A stretch of DNA of 17,630 nt from Oscillospiraceae bacterium (lineage in GTDB: Bacteria > Bacillota > Clostridia > Oscillospirales > Oscillospiraceae), in contig JAITEC010000158.1 of the NCBI GenBank assembly GCA_031282225.1, forward strand, positions 1-17,630, given 5' to 3'. The translations under genes and the position numbers were made by a program. The notes beneath the pieces were generated by a model. It worked only from the letters and a program-made list of their open reading frames with translations, was not told the origin of the DNA and did no database searches. Below, in pieces: positions 9,301 through 15,838 of the stretch; positions within the stretch are counted from its first letter, which is position 1; every line of letters starts with the position of its first letter.

Positions 9301-9967
9301 TCCTAACTCAGCGTCCGTAGACCTGCCGTCTAAACTTACGGTGACGGAGCTCAAGGGCAAGTTCGGCGAGACGGAGCCCGGAGAGGACGCGGCCGTGTAT
9401 ATACGCGAGCGCAGGGCCAAATTCATTGTACCTAGCGTCGCCGCGCGCGGGGGGCTGAGCGGCGCGCGGCGCGGCACGGCCATCCACCTCGCCATGCAGT
9501 GCGCGGACTACTCGATGTGCGGGAGCGAGGAGGGTACGGCGAAGGAGGTAGGGCGCCTTGTGCGGGAGGGATATATTACGCCGGAACAGGGGGCGGCGGC
9601 GGACATACGCGGCATGGCGGCGTTTTTTTCGTCGGGTACCGGGGTGCGGCTGCGGGCATCGGACAGGGTGTTCCGCGAATTTCGTTTCTCGCTGCTGACC
9701 CCGGCGCGGGAGCTGTTCCCGGGGGGAGGCGACGACGAAATACTGTTCCAGGGCGTGGTGGACTGTGCATATGAGTCCGCAGGAGAACTCACGCTGATAG
9801 ATTTTAAGACCGACAGCGTGACGGAAGACACCCTGCCGGAGCGTGCGCGCGGGTACGAGGGGCAGCTGAGGCTATACGCCGGCGCCCTGACGCGCGTGAC
9901 AGGGCTCCCCGTCGCACACAAGCTCATATACTTCTTTGCGCTCCAGCGTTTTTGGGACGTCGATTAG
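6383..9967 (+). CDS. addA: AddA subunit of the AddAB helicase-nuclease
   Basis: AddA is the UvrD/Rep-type 3'-to-5' helicase plus nuclease subunit working with AddB in double-strand break processing. The ATG at 6383 overlaps the addB stop and has GGAGG seven bases upstream. Length is 1194 residues, close to B. subtilis AddA (1232). Superfamily 1 motifs appear in order: Walker A SAAAGSGKT at 26-34, Walker B DEYQD at 401-405, GDARQSIYGFRQ shortly after, SVHKSKGLEFP and LYVALTRAREKL in the second helicase half. A proline/alanine-rich stretch (about 913-965) links this to the nuclease domain, which has DFKTD with Asp1140 and Lys1142 near the C-terminus. The last 96 bases overlap the 3' end of nrdG on the other strand. 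The gene ends in TAG, a useful reference for the TAG inside ffh. Confidence 0.96.
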   Translation: MIPGAFAPTGEQELAVKYRGGALLVSAAAGSGKTRVLAERLVGYITDPDRDYNIDEFLVITYTRAAADELRGRIRAEISARLSASPDDVNLRRQYALCHNAQIGTIHGFCAQLLRQNAHALGIPSNFRVADEAECALLRERALDDVIDGRCAAALASDGRGGGFEQLADMFFTPRGDRRLRDAVLDIYGKLLCHPHPDMWMAQQLDNAGAIYGPGDDAARTVWGKVIIAAAGRAASHWLARMRALHGEMGAHPVFMKAYGRSVEVSIAGIQDFLEALGEGWDAARARAGVEFPPARVSGYEELKDIRTACSKGMKKVAAMFEYGSRELLRDIEGIGPAVSELLSLADDFGRAYEALRRARGIVDFADLEHLALALLEDAATGEPAAASIAARARFEEILIDEYQDINAVQELIFGALSRGGGNIFMVGDARQSIYGFRQASPAIFLKKYGQYADASPSDAARGTVRGGRRARLTGNFRSRAGILEAVNYIFENIMSVEFGGMEYTRGEFLSACRSSTGGAAQPPVELDVLDLSEREDGEAEHVALRIEELLRAEPFIPDGRGGLRAARPSDFAILLRSVRNKAARYYGALMRRGLPAAMPASDGFFEAPEIMAAMALLGVIDNPMQDIPLISVLRGPIYGFTADGLADIRLALPGADFYAALREAARSDAKCREFVLELDALREAAPDMSADRFIFHVYGVTGLLGKVSPDSSGRERLMRLAEYARQYEARGHRGLFGFVSYMRRLAESGREPGESGEEASGDAVRIMSVHKSKGLEFPVAILADTAKRLNAEDMKAPALVHAELGVGIKMRDMERRIEYQTLPRAAAARALTDEARSEELRVLYVALTRAREKLIIVCSLKNAGRTLRKLSQDAARPVPAQTLIDASSMAEWILLAALTRPESERLTDCGEDAPAPAAGQWDMRRYGSATPPPDRPAAPQGAAAPAPGGSAAPVPASAADVAELGRRLEFVYPNSASVDLPSKLTVTELKGKFGETEPGEDAAVYIRERRAKFIVPSVAARGGLSGARRGTAIHLAMQCADYSMCGSEEGTAKEVGRLVREGYITPEQGAAADIRGMAAFFSSGTGVRLRASDRVFREFRFSLLTPARELFPGGGDDEILFQGVVDCAYESAGELTLIDFKTDSVTEDTLPERARGYEGQLRLYAGALTRVTGLPVAHKLIYFFALQRFWDVD

Positions 9968-10408
9968 TCTCTGGTTGCCGCTGCCCCGCCAGCGGAGCTC
10001 CAGGCTTCGCCTGGCCAGTATAAACCTGCCGTCCACAAGCACGTCTGTCAGGCGCAGCAGTTCAGCCGCGCCCGTGTCGCGCTCCGCGAGCACGCGCAAT
10101 TCCTCGAACGCGTAACCCGTGTATGTCCACACGTCAAGCCCCGCGTTTTTTGCCGCCTGCGCTATCTCGGCACACTCTCCCGCCTGCGCGAAAGGCTCGC
10201 CTCCGGAGAGCGTGAGGCCGTCGGTCAGCGGATTTCTAAGCATTTCGGCGATCATATCGCGCGTATCGCGCTCCTCGCCGCCTCCGGGGTCGTGCGTTTG
10301 AGGATTATGGCACCCCTCGCAGCGGTGCGGGCAGCCCTGCGCGAACACCGTGAAGCGCAGCCCCGGGCCGTCGACTATGGAATCTTGCACGATGCCTGCC
10401 ACGCGCAT
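9872..10408 (-). CDS. nrdG: Anaerobic ribonucleotide reductase-activating enzyme NrdG
   Basis: NrdG is a radical S-adenosylmethionine enzyme that installs the glycyl radical on NrdD. The 178-residue product begins MRVAGIVQDSIVDGPGLRFT, and shows the 4Fe-4S motif C-x3-C-x2-C at Cys26, Cys30 and Cys33 and a GGEP motif near 95. The ATG at 10408 follows the nrdD stop by four bases, with AAAGGCGG inside the nrdD end as ribosome site, so the two are coupled. The conserved domain ends around QRLIDVPKTLE; a further 20 or so residues continue into the addA 3' end on the opposite strand, giving a 96-base convergent overlap. The tail looks unconserved, but that is only my reading. Stop codon is TAG. Confidence 0.95.
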   Translation of the reverse strand: MRVAGIVQDSIVDGPGLRFTVFAQGCPHRCEGCHNPQTHDPGGGEERDTRDMIAEMLRNPLTDGLTLSGGEPFAQAGECAEIAQAAKNAGLDVWTYTGYAFEELRVLAERDTGAAELLRLTDVLVDGRFILARRSLELRWRGSGNQRLIDVPKTLERKEVYELVCDGEPCHARQGAGV

Positions 10409-10412
10409 TGGC

Positions 10413-12746
10413 CTATACCGCCTTTATGCCGTGCTTGACTCTGTCCGACTCCTCGGAGCGCTTGGCGTTGTTCCACCTGTCGAGCGTGTTGCCGAGGTAG
10501 CCCGTCACGCGGCGGATGCGCTTGAAGCTGGGCCCGCCTTCGCTCTCCGAGCGCCCGCACTTGGGGCAGGAGTCGCCTATTATGCCCGTGTAGCCGCACA
10601 CGGGGTCGCGGTCAACGGGGTGGTTAATGGATCCGTAGCCGATGCCGGAGCGCTGCATGAAGCGTATGATCTTTTCAAACGCGTCGAGGTTTTGCATCGG
10701 GTCGCCGTCCATCTCGATATAACTGATGTGACCCGCGTTCGTCAGCGCGTGGTAGGGCGCCTCTATGCGGATCTTGTCGAAAGCATTTATCCCATAGTAC
10801 ACAGGAACGTGGAAGCCGTTCGTGTAGTAGTCGCGATCGGTGACGCCGGGTATAAGGCCGAATTTTTTTCGGTCGAGCTTCACGAAACGCCCCGAAAGCC
10901 CCTCCGCAGGCGTGGCGATGAGCGTGAAGTTGAGCTTCCGCTTTTTCGTCTCCTCGTCGCAGCGGCGGCGCATGTGCGAGATTATCTCAATGCCCAGGTT
11001 TTGCGCCCTGGCGGACTGCCCGTGGTGCTCGCCCGTGAGCGCTATGAGAGCCTCGGCGAGCCCTATGAACCCGATGGAGAGCGTCCCGTGCTTTAGCACC
11101 TCGCGCACCTCGTCGTCCCATTTGAGTTTCTCGCTGTCTATCCACACGCCCTGCCCCATGAGAAACGGATAGTTGTAGACATGCTTGCGGCACTGTATTT
11201 CGAAGCGTTCCATCAGTTGATCAATGACGAGCCCGAGTTTGCCGTCCAAGTCCTCAAAGAAGCGCCCTATGTCGTCTCCGGCCTTTATGGCAAGGCGCGG
11301 CAGGTTTATGGATGTAAACGAGAGGTTCCCGCGGCCGTTGCTCACCTCGCGCCCGGGGTCGTGCGCATTGCCTATGACGCGCGTGCGGCAGCCCATATAC
11401 GCAATCTCCGTCTCCGGGTGCCCCTCTTTATAGTACTGAGCGTTGAACGGGGCGTCGAGGAACGAGAAATTCGGGAACAGCCGCTTTGCCGAGCAGCGGC
11501 AGGCGAGCTTGAACAGGTCGTAGTTCGGCTCTCCGGGGTTGAGGTTGACGCCCGCTTTCACCCTGAAGACCTGTATGGGGAATATGTGCGTCTCGCCGCC
11601 TCCGAGACCGTCCTCCGTTGTGAGCATGACGTTTTTCATCACCATGCGCCCTTCGGGCGACGTGTCCATGCCGTAGTTTATCGATGAGAACGGCGTCTGC
11701 GCCCCCGCACGCGAGTTCATGGTGTTCAGGTTGTGTATAAAGGCCTCCATGGCCTGAAATGTCGCGCGATCCGTCTCCTTTGTCGCGTGGTAGTGCGCGA
11801 GCCCCTGCGCTTTTTTGAGGTCGTCCCCGGCGCCGAAGCGCGCCTCTAGCAGGCCGAGTTCCCGGGCGAGATATTCCCCGTCGCCCTCAAGCGCGGGGGA
11901 GAGTCCCGAATCGTCTTTTATCCCGGACATAATCGAGCGCAGCTCGTCCTCCGGGTCGTCAATTGAGCGCGAGAGCATTAGGGATTTCGCCAGATTTTGC
12001 CGATACAGGCGTATAAATGTCTTGCGGACGCCGTCCGCCATCCCGTAGTCGAAGTTGACTATGCTCTGCCCGCCGTGCTGGTCGTTTTGGTTTGACTGCA
12101 CGGCTATGCACGCCAAGGCGGCGTAGGAAGAGATGTCGTTGGGTTCGCGCAACATGCCGTGACCCGTTGAAAAGCCGTTTTTGAACAGTTTAATAATGTC
12201 GATCTGCGTGCACGTGGTAGTCAGCGTGAGAAAATCGAGGTCGTGTATGTGGATGTCGCCGTCTGAGTGCGCTCGGGCGTGGTCGGGTCCCAGCACGAAC
12301 ATGTTGTAGAACTGTTTGGCGCCCTCGCTGCCAAATTTGAGCATGACGCCCATGGCCGTGTCGCCGTCGATGTTGGCGTTCTCGCGCTTTATGTCGCTGT
12401 CGCGCGCGTCGGCGAACGTGATTTCCTCGTATATCTGCATGAGGCGCGTGTTCATCTGGCGGCGGCGGTTACGTCCCTCGCGGTACAGGATGTAGGCTTT
12501 CGCCGTCGTTATGTAGCCGTTGTCCATCAGCACTTTCTCAACAATGTCTTGAATGTGCTCTACATCCGGCTCCGCGGCACCCTCCAGTTCCAGGATGGAC
12601 ACGACATCCCGCGCGAGCGGAGCGGCAAGCTCCCTGCCGTCGGGCCGGTACGTGGCGTTGAATGCCTTCTCGATGGCGTCTGAGATCTTGCTCATATCGA
12701 ACGGAACAAGGCGCCCGTCCCTTTTTTTTATGTTTGATACCGACAT
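10413..12746 (-). CDS. nrdD: Anaerobic (class III) ribonucleoside-triphosphate reductase NrdD
   Basis: NrdD reduces ribonucleoside triphosphates to deoxy forms for DNA synthesis without oxygen, using a glycyl radical made by NrdG. The 777-residue protein starts with an ATP-cone (IKKRDGRLVPFDMSKI..., roughly 1-95), the allosteric domain that senses ATP/dATP. Near the C-terminus RVTGYLG places the radical at Gly749. Just before it is the zinc region, DPVCGYTGIIGDSC then PKCG, with Cys717, Cys727 and Cys730. The position where a fourth Cys would complete a C-x2-C pair is Asp714. The start ATG (12744-12746) has AAAGGA about 12 bases upstream. It heads an operon with nrdG and has its own promoter with NrdR-like boxes. 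No oxygen-dependent reductase is seen here, which fits an anaerobe but proves nothing about the rest of the genome. Confidence 0.97.
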   Translation of the reverse strand: MSVSNIKKRDGRLVPFDMSKISDAIEKAFNATYRPDGRELAAPLARDVVSILELEGAAEPDVEHIQDIVEKVLMDNGYITTAKAYILYREGRNRRRQMNTRLMQIYEEITFADARDSDIKRENANIDGDTAMGVMLKFGSEGAKQFYNMFVLGPDHARAHSDGDIHIHDLDFLTLTTTCTQIDIIKLFKNGFSTGHGMLREPNDISSYAALACIAVQSNQNDQHGGQSIVNFDYGMADGVRKTFIRLYRQNLAKSLMLSRSIDDPEDELRSIMSGIKDDSGLSPALEGDGEYLARELGLLEARFGAGDDLKKAQGLAHYHATKETDRATFQAMEAFIHNLNTMNSRAGAQTPFSSINYGMDTSPEGRMVMKNVMLTTEDGLGGGETHIFPIQVFRVKAGVNLNPGEPNYDLFKLACRCSAKRLFPNFSFLDAPFNAQYYKEGHPETEIAYMGCRTRVIGNAHDPGREVSNGRGNLSFTSINLPRLAIKAGDDIGRFFEDLDGKLGLVIDQLMERFEIQCRKHVYNYPFLMGQGVWIDSEKLKWDDEVREVLKHGTLSIGFIGLAEALIALTGEHHGQSARAQNLGIEIISHMRRRCDEETKKRKLNFTLIATPAEGLSGRFVKLDRKKFGLIPGVTDRDYYTNGFHVPVYYGINAFDKIRIEAPYHALTNAGHISYIEMDGDPMQNLDAFEKIIRFMQRSGIGYGSINHPVDRDPVCGYTGIIGDSCPKCGRSESEGGPSFKRIRRVTGYLGNTLDRWNNAKRSEESDRVKHGIKAV

Positions 12747-12762
12747 GCGAAAAATCAGTCCT

Positions 12763-12778
12763 TTACAACATATAGTGT
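12763..12778 (-). promoter_or_regulatory. NrdR-box-like site, downstream of the nrdD promoter -10
   Basis: The 16-base site TTACAACATATAGTGT (plus strand) matches the known NrdR box consensus ACACWATATATWGTGT at 13 positions by my alignment. It lies around the predicted transcription start of nrdD. NrdR is the ATP/dATP-sensing repressor of ribonucleotide reductase genes; its gene is not in this window. Confidence 0.65.
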
Positions 12779-12801
12779 TATTCTATTTATAGGCGGACTA
12801 T

Positions 12802-12830
12802 ATCATACAACGTATAGAACGGGATGTCAA
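12802..12830 (-). promoter_or_regulatory. Sigma-A promoter for nrdD-nrdG
   Basis: On the minus strand TTGACA (12825-12830) and TATGAT (12802-12807) are 17 bases apart, near the ideal. The predicted start is about 50 bases upstream of the nrdD ATG. One NrdR-like box overlaps the spacer and -10, and the second covers the start region, a layout suited to repression. Confidence 0.85.
12805..12820 (-). promoter_or_regulatory. Second, weaker NrdR-box-like site overlapping the nrdD -10
   Basis: ATACAACGTATAGAAC (plus strand) matches about 10 of 16 consensus positions, with the central CAA...TATAG core kept. It starts 42 bases from the other box, close to four turns of the helix, which would put both on the same DNA face. 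NrdR sites usually come in helically phased pairs. Confidence 0.5.
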
Positions 12831-12915
12831 GGGGGCAATGGCAATTTAAGATTAAAAAAAGGGTGGGCAAAACTTACCGGCAAAACAGCCGGAGGGGGGA
12901 GCGAAGCGATACGCG

Positions 12916-12945
12916 TTGAAAACAGCGTGGGGCATATGCTATACT
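12916..12945 (+). promoter_or_regulatory. Promoter for udp
   Basis: TTGAAA (12916-12921) is followed after 18 bases by TATACT (12940-12945), preceded by TG one base upstream (extended -10). Transcription would start near 12952, leaving a leader of about 90 bases before the proposed udp ATG. The leader has no structure I recognise. Confidence 0.7.
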
Positions 12946-13042
12946 TCACGCGAAACAATGCTCAAGAGGGCGTTATGTCAGCGGCAGGAGACCGGATGCC
13001 GGGGCGGTGTCCGACTTAGCTGAGAAAGGCGGCGAAAAGATT

Positions 13043-13819
13043 ATGGTTATAAAACACGGCGCCGGTTCCTACCATGTCGGACTGGACGACGCGCGGGGCG
13101 CGCGATACGCGATATTGCCCGGGGATCCCGGCAGGGTGGAGAGTATTGCGGAGCTCCTCGACAGGCCGAGGTTCCTCGCGCAAAACCGCGAGTACACAAC
13201 GTGGATAGGCGAGGTGCTGGGAGAGCCCGTGCTGGTGACGTCCACCGGCATCGGCGGGCCGTCGGCGGCCATATGTGTGGAGGAACTGTATATGGCGGGG
13301 GTGAGGAATTTTGTGCGCGTGGGGACATGCGGAGGCATGGCGGCGGAGGTGGCAGCCGGCGACTTGGTGATAGCGAATGCCGCTATACGAATGGACGGAG
13401 TCACAAAGGAATATGTGCCGGTGGAATTCCCCGCCGTAGCCGACATCTCCGTGACAAACGCGCTGATTGCGGCCGCGAGGGAGCGCGGCGCCGCGTGGCA
13501 TTGCGGCGTGGTGCACTGCAAGGACTCGTTTTACGGCCAGCACTCGCCGGAGGCAATGCCCGTTGGGTACGAGCTGCGTGACAAGTGGCGGGCGTGGATA
13601 GCCGCAGGGTGCTTGGCGTCGGAGATGGAGAGTTCCGCAGTGTTCATAGTCTCGCAGATATTGCGCGCGAGGGCGGGATGCGTGCTGAGCGCCATTTGGA
13701 ACCAAGAAATCAGCAGCCCGAAACCCGACGGGTCATTTAAGCCGGACACGGCGTCCGCCGCGCAGATTGCGGCAGACGCCGTGAGGATGCTCATACGGGA
13801 CGGAAGAAACGGCGGCTAG
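13043..13819 (+). CDS. udp: Uridine phosphorylase
   Basis: This cytoplasmic enzyme splits uridine with phosphate into uracil and ribose-1-phosphate for pyrimidine salvage. The ATG at 13043 (258 residues) is preferred because AAAGGCGG lies about ten bases upstream and similarity to nucleoside phosphorylases starts at once; an upstream in-frame GTG at 13007 has a poorly placed site. Family landmarks are LPGDPGRVESI at 25-35 (phosphate/ribose site), TGIGGPSAA at 68-76, VGTCGG at 93-98, the KDSFYGQHSPEAMP segment near 160, and SEMESSA at 183-189 (ribose-binding Glu/Met region). KDSFYGQHSPE and LASEMESSA point to uridine phosphorylase over purine nucleoside phosphorylase, but substrate choice is inferred from family resemblance. 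It stands alone, divergent from nrdD, and ends with TAG four bases before the opposing folT stop. No terminator is visible. Confidence 0.9.
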   Translation: MVIKHGAGSYHVGLDDARGARYAILPGDPGRVESIAELLDRPRFLAQNREYTTWIGEVLGEPVLVTSTGIGGPSAAICVEELYMAGVRNFVRVGTCGGMAAEVAAGDLVIANAAIRMDGVTKEYVPVEFPAVADISVTNALIAAARERGAAWHCGVVHCKDSFYGQHSPEAMPVGYELRDKWRAWIAAGCLASEMESSAVFIVSQILRARAGCVLSAIWNQEISSPKPDGSFKPDTASAAQIAADAVRMLIRDGRNGG

Positions 13820-13823
13820 GCGC

Positions 13824-14744
13824 CTAAAAGCCGGCCAACAGCGATTGAAGCGAGCGCTGGCGGGATATGACGCCGTATAGCAGCGAGATGAAATACACGT
13901 TGACAATGTTGGCCAAAACTTCCTCTACGGCCCTGGGAATCCACACCACGGCGAAGGGCAGGAGCTTCCAAGAGGTGAACAGCATCTCGCGCAAGACTAC
14001 CGTATTGAGCGTGGTGGTGACCATTCCCGTGACGAGCGCGGCGATCAGCAGCTGCGCGATGGGGAGGGCGGCGCGGCCGGCCGCGAGCCGCGATACGATG
14101 AAATCCACAATGAGCAGCACGAGCCCGAGCGCCCCGCTTCCGATGAGACCGTATGTCATGCTGACTATGTACGCTGTCAGGCCGGAGGCGGGGTCTTTGG
14201 CGGTGACGGTGCGCTGCACGAGCATGCGGCCTATGAGACCCATGCCGTCCGTTATCGCCTCTGTCACTTCCGGAGTGATGGCGTCGGCGTTGGCTAGGTA
14301 TATCTCGTTGCTCCCGTAAAAGCCGCTGTCGATGCCGTCGGCTTTTAGAGAGACTGCGTTGCCGATGCCCAGGGAGAGCATGAGCAGAGTAAAGACGAGC
14401 GTGCCCGCGCGTATGCCCCTGGTGCCCCTGTTCCTCAGCGCCAGCCACAGCGCGCCCCGCAGCGCGCCCCCAAGCGCTGCCGTAAGCGTCAGCAGCGGCA
14501 TATAGGCGCCTGTGGGCTTCAGCACAAAGCCCATTAGATCCCCGAGCGCACCCGTAATGCAACCGTACACCGGGCCGAACAGGATGGACGGCATCATGGA
14601 GAAAATGCCGGATACCCCTATGCGCACCCCGTTCTCGCCGAACAGCGGTATGTCGATAGTCAATACGGTTCTCAGTACCAGCGCGATTGCGAGCAAAATT
14701 GCCGAGACGGTGATTGCGCGTATATGCTTTGCTTGTTTTGACAT
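13824..14744 (-). CDS. folT: Folate-family ECF transporter substrate-binding (S) component, enlarged
   Basis: The product is a membrane protein that binds folate outside the cell and passes it to a shared EcfA-EcfA'-EcfT energy module, which is not encoded here. The ATG at 14744 (MSKQAKHIRAITVSAIL) has AAAAGGAG six bases upstream; the preceding in-frame sequence is the leader RNA. Residues about 38-100 closely follow the FolT pattern: RIGVSGIF, FGPVYGCITGALGDLMGF, KPTGAYMPLLTLTAALGG. At 306 residues it is much longer than usual S components (about 170-200). Hydrophobic segments lie at about 8-28, 38-75, 81-103, 112-131, 184-218, 225-250 and 260-290, with a polar stretch at 132-183 that has no counterpart I know. 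Transport of folate is supported independently by the THF riboswitch in its leader. Ends in TAG. Confidence 0.88.
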   Translation of the reverse strand: MSKQAKHIRAITVSAILLAIALVLRTVLTIDIPLFGENGVRIGVSGIFSMMPSILFGPVYGCITGALGDLMGFVLKPTGAYMPLLTLTAALGGALRGALWLALRNRGTRGIRAGTLVFTLLMLSLGIGNAVSLKADGIDSGFYGSNEIYLANADAITPEVTEAITDGMGLIGRMLVQRTVTAKDPASGLTAYIVSMTYGLIGSGALGLVLLIVDFIVSRLAAGRAALPIAQLLIAALVTGMVTTTLNTVVLREMLFTSWKLLPFAVVWIPRAVEEVLANIVNVYFISLLYGVISRQRSLQSLLAGF

Positions 14745-14830
14745 GTCCTTCTCCTTTTGGCACCGCCGACTGGGGCACATCCGGCGCGTGCCGTGAAATT
14801 GTGCTTGCCGATACGCTGCCGGCAAAGCGA

Positions 14831-14864
14831 GCCGCCTTTTCCGTCCGGTGACAGAAAAGGCGGC
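14831..14864 (-). other. Long hairpin in the folT leader, candidate riboswitch expression platform
   Basis: The minus-strand RNA folds into an 11-base-pair arm (GCCGCCTTTTC with GAAAAGGCGGC), continued by a T-G wobble and GTC/GAC around an ACCG loop. No U-run follows, so it is not a standard terminator. Its CCTTTT segment could also pair with AAAAGG that overlaps the folT Shine-Dalgarno site (14753-14758), which suggests control of translation. The hairpin is seen; the switching role is inferred. Confidence 0.6.
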
Positions 14865-14885
14865 GAAATACACGCGCATTAGCGT

Positions 14886-14990
14886 ACAGCGGACGCGGGA
14901 GACCATCGCAAGCGATTTGACATCAAAACGCTTTCGTCCGCCAGCAACTTCCCATCTGAACGGCACTTAACGCGGTTTTCCCTACTCTGT
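14886..14990 (-). promoter_or_regulatory. Tetrahydrofolate (THF) riboswitch aptamer, folT leader
   Basis: This 105-base RNA element starts about ten bases after the predicted transcription start and ends about 140 bases before folT. It matches the known THF (folT-motif) riboswitch block by block: AGAGTAGG after a closing ACAG (14987-14990), CGCGTTAAGTG (14964-14974), ATGGGAAGTTG (14945-14955) and GCGTCCGC followed by CTGT (14886-14896), which pairs with the opening ACAG. These are the binding-core and junction segments conserved in the Streptococcus mutans folT aptamer. The ligand is reduced folate, and binding lowers expression of folate uptake genes. The host gene is FolT-like, so both lines agree. 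Confidence 0.92.
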
Positions 14991-15005
14991 TATTGACTTG
15001 CCCAC

Positions 15006-15034
15006 ATCATAGCACGTCGCGCTGCGGGATGCAA
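15006..15034 (-). promoter_or_regulatory. Promoter for the folT leader
   Basis: On the minus strand TTGCAT (15029-15034), a 17-base spacer and TATGAT (15006-15011) with TG one base ahead (extended -10). The predicted start near 14999 lies just upstream of the riboswitch, as expected. The leader to the folT ATG is about 255 bases. Confidence 0.8.
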
Positions 15035-15079
15035 GTGTTTTTTTCGGCGGCTTTGGGCCGCGTCTGCGTCAGGCCTGCG

Positions 15080-15838
15080 TCAGCTGTACACGAACACGGT
15101 CACGGGGATGCCGAGCAGGGCGGAGATTTCGCTCTCCATTTTTTGTTTTAGCTCATGCGCTATTTTTTCTTTTGCCTTTTCGCCGTCCAAACTGACGAGC
15201 TTGCCTGAATAGTCGAACTCCCAGCTGTAGGCAATGCCGATGACCAAGGCGTTGTTCGGCGCCTGCGTTATGCCGCTCATGGCGCCGTGGTCGTAAATCG
15301 CCGTGAAGTCGCCGTCGCCGTCTTCGTAGCGGACGGATATCACATCTTTGTAGGTGCGCCCGACGAGACCGGATAAGTCCTCGCTGCCCCTCAACGTTTC
15401 CAGATCGGCTGTGTCGAGCCTTTCGATGTGGAAATTGTTCCGAAGGAAAATGTATTTGTTGCCATAGCTCCCGTATTTTTGGTAGACGCCCTGTTCGTCC
15501 GGCGGAACGGCGGGGAAAGCATAAGCTCCGCCGCTTAGCGCCCCGTCGTACTGCGAGATATCCGCCGCATTGTCCAAGTACGCGTAGAACGCGGCCTTGT
15601 ACCTCGCCTGCAAAGAGAGATACCCCTCGCTCAGCGCGCCGTCGCCGGATATAAGGCCGTTTTGCTCCGCGAGCGCGTAGTCGAATGACTGCGGCGCGAA
15701 ATCCGAGCTCTCCTCAACCGTGGGGATCAATATGTCGTTATCCATCAATGAATCGCCCTTTCCGAACGTATTTGAACGGCATGACGCCAACAGGCTCATA
15801 ACAGTCATGCCCACAAGCAAAATTCCGCCGATACTCAT
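15080..15838 (-). CDS. Unrecognised lipoprotein, partner of the upstream cysteine peptidase
   Basis: I do not recognise the family. The 252-residue product begins MSIGGILLVGMTVMSLLASC: a hydrophobic segment ending in lipobox LASC, so Cys20 would be lipidated and the protein anchored on the outer face of the membrane. The signal lacks the usual Lys/Arg near its N-terminus, which is odd. Residues after 27 are acidic and Ser/Asp/Gly-rich, then a mixed domain (KYIFLRNNFHIERLDTADLE, YKDVISVRYEDGDGDFTAIY, WEFDYSGKLVSL) suggests beta-strands, and a Lys/Glu-rich helix precedes the C-terminus. The ATG overlaps the stop of the upstream peptidase gene (ATGA), with AGGTGG inside that gene as ribosome site, so the pair is translated together. 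A surface immunity or partner protein is the best guess, by analogy with lipoprotein immunity proteins of type VII toxins; a substrate or chaperone is also possible. Confidence 0.8.
   Translation of the reverse strand: MSIGGILLVGMTVMSLLASCRSNTFGKGDSLMDNDILIPTVEESSDFAPQSFDYALAEQNGLISGDGALSEGYLSLQARYKAAFYAYLDNAADISQYDGALSGGAYAFPAVPPDEQGVYQKYGSYGNKYIFLRNNFHIERLDTADLETLRGSEDLSGLVGRTYKDVISVRYEDGDGDFTAIYDHGAMSGITQAPNNALVIGIAYSWEFDYSGKLVSLDGEKAKEKIAHELKQKMESEISALLGIPVTVFVYS

Noticed and set aside
10350..11096. Plus-strand open frame opposite nrdD/nrdG
   Set aside because: It is a shadow of the conserved nrdD C-terminus, with no plausible product.
12958..13023. Short frame of 21 codons before udp as a possible leader peptide
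   Set aside because: It has no ribosome site, no codon run suggesting attenuation and no terminator structure.
15035..15079. Intrinsic terminator after the lipoprotein gene (GCGGC/GCCGC stem near a T-run)
   Set aside because: On the lipoprotein strand the stem is followed by A residues, so the U-run needed for termination is missing.
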